14,764 bases of DNA from assembly GCA_020435885.1 (NCBI GenBank), contig JAGQYU010000142.1:1-14764 (forward strand), read 5' to 3'. Position 1 is the first letter of the stretch. Every line of letters begins with the position of its first letter. The position numbers and the translations under genes are program-made. A model generated the notes under the pieces. It made no database searches, was not told where the DNA came from, and saw nothing but the letters and a program-made list of their open reading frames with translations. Shown piece after piece: positions 1 through 6,095 of the stretch. This DNA is from Flavobacteriaceae bacterium. GTDB lineage: Bacteria; Bacteroidota; Bacteroidia; Flavobacteriales; Flavobacteriaceae.

Positions 1-1038
1 TGATAATTCATAAGATTCTTTAGCTTCTTTTATAGCTTTTACAATATTCTCTTTATATAGATAATATTCTGCTAAATGTAATTTGTTGATTGTAACACCA
101 GGAATGTCTCCCATACTATCTCTAATTTTAAGTGATTTCATAAATAAATCAACAACTCCTATAGTATCCCTAACTTTGAATCTACTGAATGCTAAATTAT
201 CTATAAGCATTGCATACAGTTTTGGGCTCTCATTTTTTAAATTGTTGTCTTTTAATGCAAGTTCAAACTCTTCTATAGCCTTAAAGTGATTATTCATATT
301 TTGATAAACTACCCCTATATTATTGAGAGACGTTCCTCTATTAACCACTTTATCATCTATTTTTTTTAAATATTTCAACGCTTCATTATGATAAAATAAT
401 GACTGCCCATACTCATTTAATTCATTAAAAATAATACCTAGTAAATTGTATGAAACATATAGATTTGAATAATCATCTTGCGTCTCAAATATCTTGATTG
501 CCTCTATTATTGTAATCTCACTACCTGTATAATCCTCCATGTCTTTCTGAACCTCAGCCATAGCTAAAAGCATTTTTGAATTATATAAACTATCCTTCAT
601 TTTATCAAAAATCTTTTGCGCTTTAGAGTAATTATAAAAAGCACTATCTTTTATATTATTTTTTCTATAAAAAAATGCTAAATCCCAATAATTATAAGCC
701 ACACTAATAGAATCATTTAACTGCTGAGATAACTGTGTAGATAGAGTATTGAATCTTTTAAAATTATACGAATCATTTAATTTAGAATAAAAAAGAGCCA
801 AATCTAGAAAGTAAGTATTTCTTAATGAATCTTCTTTAATAGAAAAAGCTAATTCAGAAGACCTACTTGCAAAATCTTTTCTTTTTTCATTACTGTTTTT
901 CTCATCCTTAGCATATTTCAAAAACAATTTTATGCTAGCAGTATCAATCGAATTAATCTCAACCTCTTGAGACAAAACGTTACTGATATTGTTTATAAGA
1001 AATAATAGAGATAATATAATTCGAATCTTAATTTTCAA
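1..1038 (-). CDS. Exported TPR protein, probable N-terminal part of a TPR sensor kinase (partial, runs off left edge)
   Basis: The minus strand is open without a stop from 1038 to the window edge, giving 346 residues. The only start that keeps the signal peptide is TTG at 1038-1036, because an in-frame TGA lies three codons upstream and the next in-frame ATG is near residue 132. Residues 1-23 form a signal peptide (KIKIR, then a hydrophobic stretch, ending VLS before QE). The rest is helical, with tetratricopeptide-type repeats at about 111-144, 190-223 (YNLLGIIFNELNEYG), 232-265 (NNIGVVYQ), 271-304 and 315-346. In Bacteroidota, exported TPR arrays of this kind usually precede a membrane helix and either a histidine kinase or a LuxR/HTH output domain. 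The LytTR regulator encoded upstream favours a kinase, but the output domain is outside the window, so this is inference. A periplasmic TPR domain would be a likely peptide- or protein-binding sensor. A terminator at 1064-1099 separates it from the small lipoprotein gene. Confidence 0.8.
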   Translation of the reverse strand, partial: MKIKIRIILSLLFLINNISNVLSQEVEINSIDTASIKLFLKYAKDEKNSNEKRKDFASRSSELAFSIKEDSLRNTYFLDLALFYSKLNDSYNFKRFNTLSTQLSQQLNDSISVAYNYWDLAFFYRKNNIKDSAFYNYSKAQKIFDKMKDSLYNSKMLLAMAEVQKDMEDYTGSEITIIEAIKIFETQDDYSNLYVSYNLLGIIFNELNEYGQSLFYHNEALKYLKKIDDKVVNRGTSLNNIGVVYQNMNNHFKAIEEFELALKDNNLKNESPKLYAMLIDNLAFSRFKVRDTIGVVDLFMKSLKIRDSMGDIPGVTINKLHLAEYYLYKENIVKAIKEAKESYELS

Positions 1039-1060
1039 ATGCTTTCATTGCTTATTTAGG

Positions 1061-1099
1061 CTAAAAATAAAAAAACCTCAAGTAAAATTTTGAGGTTTT
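1061..1099 (-). terminator. Rho-independent terminator of the small lipoprotein gene
   Basis: Arms 1072-1081 (AAAACCTCAA) and 1090-1099 (TTGAGGTTTT) pair perfectly over 10 bp around an 8-nt loop. Read on the minus strand the hairpin is followed by a T-rich run (TTTTTTTATTTTT), so it terminates leftward transcription just after the lipoprotein stop codon and about 25 nt before the TTG start of the TPR gene. Read-through would make it an attenuator between the two genes. Confidence 0.8.
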
Positions 1100-1129
1100 A
1101 AATATATTTTAAATTTATTTTATTAAATC

Positions 1130-1303
1130 CTATCCTCTTCCAGTATCACTATTTTGGTTATTCTGGTTTCCAGTTTCTGCAGAGATGGTTTCTATACTTT
1201 CAATTTTTTCACTTTGCGGGTCATCTAGGGTTACTTCTGAGTCACACGAATACATAGCTGTAGTCAAAACAAATAATGCAAAAATATTTCTTAAAGTTTT
1301 CAT
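1130..1303 (-). CDS. Small putative lipoprotein, 57 residues, unknown function
   Basis: ATG at 1303-1301 opens a 57-codon frame ending in TAG at 1132-1130. The product starts MKTLRNIFALFVLTTAMYSC: a two-basic-residue n-region, a hydrophobic core and a lipobox-like ending with Cys20. This predicts signal peptidase II cleavage and a mature lipopeptide of 38 residues. The mature part is acidic and polar, begins CDSE as many surface-exported Bacteroidota lipoproteins do, and ends in an Asn/Gln-rich tail closing with SDTGRG. No enzyme motif is visible. The gene has its own terminator (1061-1099) and a candidate promoter and regulator motif upstream (1340-1369). It lies between a LytTR response regulator and an exported TPR sensor, so a role as signal, ligand or accessory protein of that system is plausible but inferred. 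That it is a real gene rests on the signal sequence, terminator and position. Confidence 0.7.
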   Translation of the reverse strand: MKTLRNIFALFVLTTAMYSCDSEVTLDDPQSEKIESIETISAETGNQNNQNSDTGRG

Positions 1304-1339
1304 ACTGTCGATTTTTTAATTATTACACTTTTTCATTAA

Positions 1340-1369
1340 TAAACATATTATCGCTTCTCGGAAAAACCG
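1340..1369 (-). promoter_or_regulatory. Candidate promoter and regulator site of the small lipoprotein gene
   Basis: On the minus strand CGGTTTTTCCG (1369-1359) is followed 11 nt later by TATGTTTA (1347-1340). The latter differs by one base from the Bacteroidota -7 element TAnnTTTG and lies 37 nt before the lipoprotein ATG. The 11-mer occupies the position of an activator site next to a -33 element, and no good TTG -33 is present, which would suit an activator-dependent promoter. The same 11-mer occurs at 2336-2346 next to the LytTR gene. The -7 call is weak; the shared 11-mer is exact. Confidence 0.45.
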
Positions 1370-1463
1370 AAAAACTTTATGAAAAGTGATGATCAGTCAT
1401 CTTTTCAATTAAAAAATCAGAGCTCTAATTCTGCTGCTAAATTAGATTTGCAGCGAATACAAT

Positions 1464-1506
1464 GCTAAAAAAATTTAGTTGATTTAGTAAACAGTCTTTA
1501 ACTAAA
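1464..1506 (-). terminator. Weak AT-rich terminator candidate after the LytTR regulator
   Basis: TTTAGTT (1474-1480) and AACTAAA (1500-1506) are complementary over 7 bp with a 19-nt loop, and on the minus strand are followed by seven T residues. It begins about 40 nt after the regulator's stop codon. The stem has one G-C pair, so termination would be inefficient. The remainder of the 1304-1546 gap holds the lipoprotein promoter region and no further supportable gene. Confidence 0.3.
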
Positions 1507-1546
1507 AGCGAATACTACTATTTTAAAAGTAACTGACCCTTTTTAG

Positions 1547-2281
1547 TTAATTTAAAGATAAGATGGCTTTTTTAGAAAGTTCTTTTTCCAGCACAATAAC
1601 ATTTTCTCTATATGATTTAGAGAAAGGAATATTAAAATTATTATTCTTTAAAGTACATTTTGATCTCCCAAAATGAATTCTTGAAACATAATTCTGATTA
1701 ACTATATAACTGTTGTGTATCCTCGTAAAATTTTCTGGCAAAAGGTCTTCAAAAAACTTCAATGTTTTGTAAGCGCTGACCTTTGTTCCGTCTACCATAA
1801 AAAAATCTGTTGATGCATTGTCTGCTTTTAAGAAAAGTATTTCATCAATATCAATAAACCTATAATCTTTGTATGATTTTAAACAAAGCTTACTGGTTTT
1901 TTCTACTGGTTTTTTATTAAATCTAGAAAGTGTTTTTCTAAGTTCTAAATCACTGACAGGTTTTAGCAAATAATCAAAAAAGTTATTTTTAAGACAATCG
2001 TAGGCATAATCTTTGGTACTGGACAAGGCAATAAATTGAGGTAATTCTTGCATGTATTTATACAAATCATTCATAAAATACAGCGCATTGAACCCTGCAG
2101 AACCACAATCATCAACATCCATAAATACCACATCTGGAATGTGTTCTAATATCAAATCTAACGATTCTTCATAATTGCTTGCAACTCCTATACAATAGTA
2201 ATTTTCATGCTTAGAAAAACTCTTTCGGAGCTTCTCTACCACCTCTTTTTTAGATTCAATAATGATATACTTAACCTGCAT
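1547..2281 (-). CDS. LytTR-family response regulator
   Basis: 244 residues with the two-domain layout of LytR/AgrA-type regulators. The receiver domain spans about residues 3-118, with the expected phosphoacceptor Asp55 in VVFMDVDD, Ser87/Ser88 at the end of beta-4 and Lys107 in LLKP. The LytTR DNA-binding domain spans about 133-237 and carries the signature stretch FTRIHNSYIVN (185-195) and the closing IPFSKSYRENV. The acidic pocket normally made by two adjacent acidic residues is reduced to Glu9 followed by Ser10, which may weaken Mg2+ binding or phosphorylation. LytTR domains bind pairs of direct repeats about two helical turns apart, and such a pair lies just upstream at 2334-2366, suggesting autoregulation. 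It is encoded ahead of the lipoprotein and TPR sensor genes on the same strand and divergently from the gene at 2451. The start is ATG at 2281, with no Shine-Dalgarno sequence. Confidence 0.92.
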   Translation of the reverse strand: MQVKYIIIESKKEVVEKLRKSFSKHENYYCIGVASNYEESLDLILEHIPDVVFMDVDDCGSAGFNALYFMNDLYKYMQELPQFIALSSTKDYAYDCLKNNFFDYLLKPVSDLELRKTLSRFNKKPVEKTSKLCLKSYKDYRFIDIDEILFLKADNASTDFFMVDGTKVSAYKTLKFFEDLLPENFTRIHNSYIVNQNYVSRIHFGRSKCTLKNNNFNIPFSKSYRENVIVLEKELSKKAILSLN

Positions 2282-2333
2282 ACTTAACCTTATTTAATCT
2301 TCACTAAATTAAGGAGTTATATTTAAAAAGTGT

Positions 2334-2366
2334 TACGGTTTTTCCGCAAAATTTTTGCGGTTTTCC
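2334..2366. promoter_or_regulatory. Candidate LytTR binding site: two repeats 22 bp apart
   Basis: TACGGTTTTTCC (2334-2345) and TGCGGTTTTCC (2356-2366) are near-identical direct repeats whose CGG cores start exactly 22 bp apart. Known LytTR-domain sites (AgrA, ComE type) are imperfect 9-bp direct repeats spaced about 12-13 bp, i.e. a period of 21-22 bp, often with a GTT core. The pair sits in the 169-bp region between the divergent LytTR gene (start 2281) and the secreted-protein gene (start 2451). Its first member contains the same 11-mer found upstream of the small lipoprotein gene. Binding by the neighbouring regulator is inferred. Confidence 0.5.
2344..2360. repeat. 17-bp perfect palindrome in the divergent promoter region
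   Basis: CCGCAAAATTTTTGCGG is a perfect inverted repeat (8-bp arms, one central T). It overlaps the direct repeats at 2334-2366, so the region has both direct and inverted symmetry. It could be an operator for a dimeric protein, or its symmetry may be a by-product of the LytTR repeats. Confidence 0.6.
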
Positions 2367-2418
2367 AGTCGAGCAAATTGGTTTTTTATAATTAATTTTA
2401 TCAATGTCAAATGATTTG

Positions 2419-2439
2419 TCGCTAAACAATCGCTAAACA
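2419..2439 (+). repeat. Tandem 10-bp direct repeat just before the 2451 gene
   Basis: TCGCTAAACA occurs at 2419-2428 and again at 2430-2439, one base apart (11-bp period), and ends 11 nt before the ATG of the following gene. It would lie in the 5' leader or near the transcription start. No known motif is recognised. Confidence 0.6.
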
Positions 2440-2450
2440 CTTATATATTT

Positions 2451-3380
2451 ATGAAACCCGTATTTGCATTTTTATTATTAACCTCATCGTTATTTGTCTC
2501 GGCACAGAACAATGATGAGTATGTGGCTCTTTGTAAAGCCTTTGGTTTTTTACACGGGCAGCAATCCACTATCAATTTTATAAAAGAAAATTACCCTGAG
2601 CTTAAAACAAAAGCTGAAGAAGCCAATATACAGTTCGATTCTAAATTTGGACTTGCCATGAGCAATATCGATACTCAAATCAAAAAACTGTTAGGAGATA
2701 AATTTGATTATTTTGTTAATTCATATAATCAACAAATTTCTGAAGGTTTTAAGAGTGTCAATAAAAATTCAATTCAAAATGCTTCTTTTTTTATTGAGGA
2801 AATTAACAACAGATCTAACGGTTATATTCAAACACCCATTTTTGAAAATATTCTTCACTATCAATATAAAGATAATCCTGAAGGCGAGTTTGCCAAAAAT
2901 TATGTAAACTCTTATGAGATAAACGTTATTTCTAACGACAAGAAAGCAACTTATTCTTTAATAATGCCCAAAAGCTGGAAGGAGATTGCTACCAAATTCA
3001 GTCAATCTAAAAAGTTCAAAAGTAGAATGGGTTACGGAAATGAAATCGTAACTGTATTTTTCTCAGACATCGAAGGTGAAAAGCCAAGTATAGCATTAGA
3101 GAACAATACAAAAACACAAAAAATTGGCAATCATCAATTTATAATTAAAACTTCTGTAGAAGTTGATCCAAGTATAGACAGCAAATTAAAAAAAGGTCAG
3201 CTTACATATTCTACAACCATAAAAAGATTGAATATAAATATGTATTGCCATATATATGATAAAAGCGAACAAGAACTATACATTAGGATGGAAAAATTCA
3301 AACCCCTATTTGAATCAATAGCAAGTTCTTTGAATGTTGTCTATACTGATGAAAAAGAATTAGTAACCTATAAAATGTAA
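2451..3380 (+). CDS. Exported protein of unknown function
   Basis: 309 residues starting at ATG 2451. Residues 1-19 form a signal peptide (MKPVFAFLLLTSSLFVSAQ, cleavage near SAQ-N), so the product is periplasmic or secreted, with no lipobox Cys. The mature protein has a mainly helical first half (about 24-125) and a second half (about 150-300) with alternating strands. Phrases such as YSLIMPKSWKEI (168-179) and FKPLFESIASSL (283-294) resemble the start and end of PsbP/DUF1795-like small domains, but I cannot assign a family with confidence. It is divergent from the LytTR regulator and shares its promoter region, including the CGGTTTTTCCG motif, so it is a likely target of that regulator. It ends 100 nt before the next gene. 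No catalytic motif is visible. Confidence 0.85.
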   Translation: MKPVFAFLLLTSSLFVSAQNNDEYVALCKAFGFLHGQQSTINFIKENYPELKTKAEEANIQFDSKFGLAMSNIDTQIKKLLGDKFDYFVNSYNQQISEGFKSVNKNSIQNASFFIEEINNRSNGYIQTPIFENILHYQYKDNPEGEFAKNYVNSYEINVISNDKKATYSLIMPKSWKEIATKFSQSKKFKSRMGYGNEIVTVFFSDIEGEKPSIALENNTKTQKIGNHQFIIKTSVEVDPSIDSKLKKGQLTYSTTIKRLNINMYCHIYDKSEQELYIRMEKFKPLFESIASSLNVVYTDEKELVTYKM

Positions 3381-3393
3381 ATACAATCATTAA

Positions 3394-3468
3394 CCTAATC
3401 CCTTTCCCAACAAAAAAGAATACTTAACCTTTTTACAATCAAGCAACTAGTTGGGTTAGGGGTTTTTA
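3394..3468 (+). terminator. Weak terminator-like inverted repeat after the 2451 gene
   Basis: CCTAA (3394-3398) and CCCAAC (3406-3411) can pair with TTAGG (3456-3460) and GTTGGG (3450-3455), with a bulge and a long loop, and are followed by GGTTTTT. The arms straddle a palindrome CAACTAGTTG (3445-3454). It lies between two same-strand genes. The imperfect stem makes this a low-confidence call. Confidence 0.3.
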
Positions 3469-3480
3469 AACCAAACGCTT

Positions 3481-4950
3481 ATGAAAAAAATTACTCTTTT
3501 ACTTTTTATTCTAAGTATCACTTTGAATGCAAATGCTCAATTGCAGAATTCAAATTGGTATTTTGGCTCTTATGCCGGTTTAAATTTCAATGGAGCTGAA
3601 TATCCTACAATACTTACAAATTCGGCAATGTACAGCCCTAATGCCACTGCATCAGTTAGCGATGCTTTAGGAAATTTATTGTTTTATACTGATGGAATAA
3701 GTGTATATAACAAGAATCATGATTATATGCCTAATGGTGAGGAATCTTTAGATGGATCTCCTGAAGCTAGTACTACTTTAATTATTCCAACTCCAAATGA
3801 TCCTTCTAAATACTACATTTTCCATTTCGAAGAATCATATGAAAGTACTAGTTTATTTAATCTCAATTATGCAATAATAGATATGGCATTGGATATTGGT
3901 AATGGAGATGTACTTGAATCAGGTATAAATTTACAACTCAATACATCTGATAGGATGGCTGTTGCAAAAACTAGTGATGGTTTGGCCTATTGGTTAATTG
4001 TTTTTGGAGCTACAGATAGTACATCTGCAATTGACACTTTCTACTCTTATAAAATTGATGAATTTGGAATTAATTTGGTAAGCCAATCTACATTTCCATT
4101 TTATTCAAAATATGGAAAATTAGTTGCCGGGGGGCAAATGAAAATTTCACCTGATAATGCCAATATAGCTCTTGTAAATAACATTAGCCCATTTTTTTCT
4201 AGCGATTTTCTTCATGAATCACCCAATGAAAACCTCAGTACATTTGATTTTGACGAAACAACCGGTGTTCTTTCCAATTTATATGTACATGATAATCATA
4301 TGTTTATTTCTAGCTATTATTATGGAATAGAGTTTTCACCAGACAGTAATTTACTATATGTCAGTGAATCTTTAAATGCAAGTGGATTTAATAATATTTA
4401 CCAAATCCAATACAGGGGAGATAATAGTTTTTATAGCATATTTAGCACCGATGATGCTTCTTTATATAGTATACAAAAAGCTATTGATGATAAATTATAT
4501 GTAGCTACAGATTCAGATTATATTAGTGCCATTAATAACCCAAATGGATTGCAAGATGCTTGTAATTTTGTTTATAGTGCAATAGATTTTAACAGTACCG
4601 GAACAGTTGGTGCTACAAAAGGATTGCCCCAATATGTTCCTGATGCTATTCTTTCACTACCTCCGCCTCCATTAAAATCTAATAATAACCCTATAGTACT
4701 CGGTAACCCAATTAAAGATGATCTGAAGATTAAATTTGATGATGTTCAAGTATATACTGTAGAAATATATAATTCAGTAAGTAGGACTATTGACGCACCA
4801 GAACCAATTAAAACAGTCATATATGAAGATATGAAAAACAAGAAGGTTTATCATATAAATGTTTCAGACCTTCCTTCAGATACCTATTATTTAGTTATTA
4901 GGGATGAAAATCAGAATATTTGGCATGACACAGTAATAAAAATTGAGTAG
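3481..4950 (+). CDS. Secreted beta-propeller-like protein with T9SS type A-like sorting tail
   Basis: 489 residues from ATG 3481. Residues 1-20 form a signal peptide ending NANAQ. The body opens with NWYFGSYAGLNF (25-36), a phrase typical of secreted Flavobacteriia and Bacteroidota proteins with repeated beta-strand blades. Blade-like segments follow: SVSDALGNLLFYTDG, KTSDGLAYWLIV, MKISPDNANIALV, GIEFSPDSNLLYVSES, IDDKLYVATDS. After a proline-rich hinge (PPPPL), residues 409-489 resemble a type A C-terminal sorting domain of the type IX secretion system: NPIKDDLKI at the start, VEIYNS, INVSDLPSDTYYLVI near the end, and a basic-acidic terminus. The likely fate is secretion across the outer membrane with tail cleavage. 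The usual glycine of the L-x-x-G-x-Y motif is Asp here (LPSDTYYL). The ligand or function is unknown. It is not clearly linked to the LytTR motif and ends in a strong terminator. Confidence 0.8.
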   Translation: MKKITLLLFILSITLNANAQLQNSNWYFGSYAGLNFNGAEYPTILTNSAMYSPNATASVSDALGNLLFYTDGISVYNKNHDYMPNGEESLDGSPEASTTLIIPTPNDPSKYYIFHFEESYESTSLFNLNYAIIDMALDIGNGDVLESGINLQLNTSDRMAVAKTSDGLAYWLIVFGATDSTSAIDTFYSYKIDEFGINLVSQSTFPFYSKYGKLVAGGQMKISPDNANIALVNNISPFFSSDFLHESPNENLSTFDFDETTGVLSNLYVHDNHMFISSYYYGIEFSPDSNLLYVSESLNASGFNNIYQIQYRGDNSFYSIFSTDDASLYSIQKAIDDKLYVATDSDYISAINNPNGLQDACNFVYSAIDFNSTGTVGATKGLPQYVPDAILSLPPPPLKSNNNPIVLGNPIKDDLKIKFDDVQVYTVEIYNSVSRTIDAPEPIKTVIYEDMKNKKVYHINVSDLPSDTYYLVIRDENQNIWHDTVIKIE

Positions 4951-5007
4951 TTATCAACAGGCAATCATTGTTTAATTTAAGTAGTTTTAAGGAAATTTGT
5001 TGATGTT

Positions 5008-5034
5008 AGAGGCCCTAAAAAGGGCCTCTTTTTT
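5008..5034 (+). terminator. Strong Rho-independent terminator
   Basis: AGAGGCCCT (5008-5016) and AGGGCCTCT (5021-5029) pair perfectly over 9 bp around an AAAA loop, followed by TTTTT on the plus strand. It ends the plus-strand gene at 3481-4950. Its T-tract overlaps the ftsY stop codon (5033-5035) on the other strand, so the two convergent genes meet at this hairpin; on the minus strand no T-run follows the stem. Confidence 0.92.
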
Positions 5035-5986
5035 ATTTAAAGAAGCTATCAACAAATTCAAACTTATTGAATACTTGTAAATCGTCTATCTTTTCACCTA
5101 CTCCAATATATTTTACAGGAATCTGGAACTGGTCAGAAATACCAATTACAACACCCCCTTTAGCAGTTCCATCTAACTTGGTAACCGCCAGCGAAGTTAC
5201 TTCTGTAGCTTTTGTGAATTGTTTTGCCTGTTCAAAAGCATTTTGCCCTGTAGAACCATCTAAAACCAATAAAACATCATGTGGGGCATCAGAAACTACT
5301 TTTTGCATTACTCTTTTTATCTTAGAGAGTTCATTCATCAGATTCACCTTATTATGTAACCTCCCTGCCGTATCAATTATAACTACATCCACATTTTGAT
5401 TTATAGCCGATTGAACAGTATCGTATGAAACAGATGCCGGATCGCTGCCCATTTGTTGTTTTATAATAGGCACATCTACCCTGTCAGCCCAAACTTGTAA
5501 CTGGTCTATTGCTGCAGCCCTAAATGTATCTGCCGCACCGAGCATCACTTTTAAGCCTTGCTTTTTGAATTGAGCAGCCAATTTCCCAATGGTTGTTGTT
5601 TTTCCAACACCATTAACCCCCACAACCATTATTACATAAGGTTTTTTATCTACAGGAATAGTAAATTCCGTTTCATTTCCAATATTCGTTTCAGATAAAA
5701 GCCCGGCAATTTCTTCACGTAATATCTGATTCAACTCATCAGTACCTAAATATTTATCTTTAGCAACTCTGGCTTCAATCCTTTCAATTATTTTAAGAGT
5801 AGTTGCTACACCAACATCAGAAGAAACCAATACTTCTTCCAAATTATCAAGCACATCATCATCAACCTTAGATTTTCCTGCAACTGCTTTTGAAAGTTTT
5901 GAAAAAAAAGTGGTTTTACTTTTTTCCAGACCTTTATCTAGTGTTTCCTTTTTTTCTTTTGAAAATATCTTTTTGAATAAACTCAT
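5033..5986 (-). CDS. ftsY: Signal recognition particle receptor FtsY
   Basis: 317 residues. FtsY is the membrane-associated SRP receptor GTPase that docks Ffh-ribosome complexes at the translocon. The N domain helical bundle covers about 25-105. The G domain has the P-loop GVNGVGKTTT (123-132), the SRP-GTPase insertion motif DTFRAAA (153-159), the G3 motif DTAGR (205-209), the G4 motif TKLDG (269-273) and the closing GVGE (295-298). The acidic A domain of proteobacterial FtsY is missing; only a short lysine-rich N-terminus (KKIFSKEKK) precedes the N domain, as is usual in Bacteroidota, and may bind the membrane. The gene follows rpmB-rpmG-DUF4295, a conserved order in the phylum, but is separated from them by a terminator and has its own promoter at 6026-6054. 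The gene often found after it in relatives (rimO) is not present; a convergent gene follows. Confidence 0.98.
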   Translation of the reverse strand: MSLFKKIFSKEKKETLDKGLEKSKTTFFSKLSKAVAGKSKVDDDVLDNLEEVLVSSDVGVATTLKIIERIEARVAKDKYLGTDELNQILREEIAGLLSETNIGNETEFTIPVDKKPYVIMVVGVNGVGKTTTIGKLAAQFKKQGLKVMLGAADTFRAAAIDQLQVWADRVDVPIIKQQMGSDPASVSYDTVQSAINQNVDVVIIDTAGRLHNKVNLMNELSKIKRVMQKVVSDAPHDVLLVLDGSTGQNAFEQAKQFTKATEVTSLAVTKLDGTAKGGVVIGISDQFQIPVKYIGVGEKIDDLQVFNKFEFVDSFFK

Positions 5987-6025
5987 CTTACTATAATAAT
6001 CAATTTACGTATAAACAATTACGAA

Positions 6026-6054
6026 CAAATATAAAAAACAAAAGCTACTTTCAA
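6026..6054 (-). promoter_or_regulatory. ftsY promoter, overlapping the upstream terminator
   Basis: On the minus strand TATATTTG (6033-6026) matches the Bacteroidota -7 consensus TAnnTTTG exactly. A TTG (6054-6052) lies 18 nt upstream as the -33 element. The TTG is inside the hairpin of the rpmBG-operon terminator, so termination and re-initiation share the same DNA. The ftsY ATG is about 40 nt downstream of the -7 element. Confidence 0.7.
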
Positions 6055-6074
6055 TCTGCTTGAAAGTAGCTTTT
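6031..6074 (-). terminator. Terminator of the rpmB-rpmG-DUF4295 operon
   Basis: AAAGCTACTTTCAA (6041-6054) and TTGAAAGTAGCTTT (6060-6073) form a perfect 14-bp stem with a 5-nt loop. On the minus strand it is followed by TTGTTTTTTATA, a suitable T-rich tract. It lies about 20 nt after the DUF4295 stop codon and before ftsY. Confidence 0.88.
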
Positions 6075-6095
6075 ATGCTATTATACTAATTGAAT

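Noticed and set aside
83..289. Plus-strand open frame of 68 codons opposite the TPR gene
   Set aside because: It is the antisense shadow of a continuous 346-codon TPR frame with signal peptide; no promoter or family resemblance.
1388..1401. Small palindrome GATGATCAGTCATC
   Set aside because: 5-bp arms with a 4-nt loop, no T-tract and no link to a start codon; too weak to call a terminator or operator.
2704..2907. Plus-strand 67-codon frame inside the 2451 gene
   Set aside because: Out-of-frame overlap with an intact signal-peptide-bearing gene; composition is that of AT-rich shifted frames.
2280..3431. 12-mer ATACTTAACCTT present at 2280-2291 and 3420-3431
   Set aside because: The two copies have opposite orientation relative to the nearest genes, sit at different distances from starts and are AT-rich; chance is a sufficient explanation.
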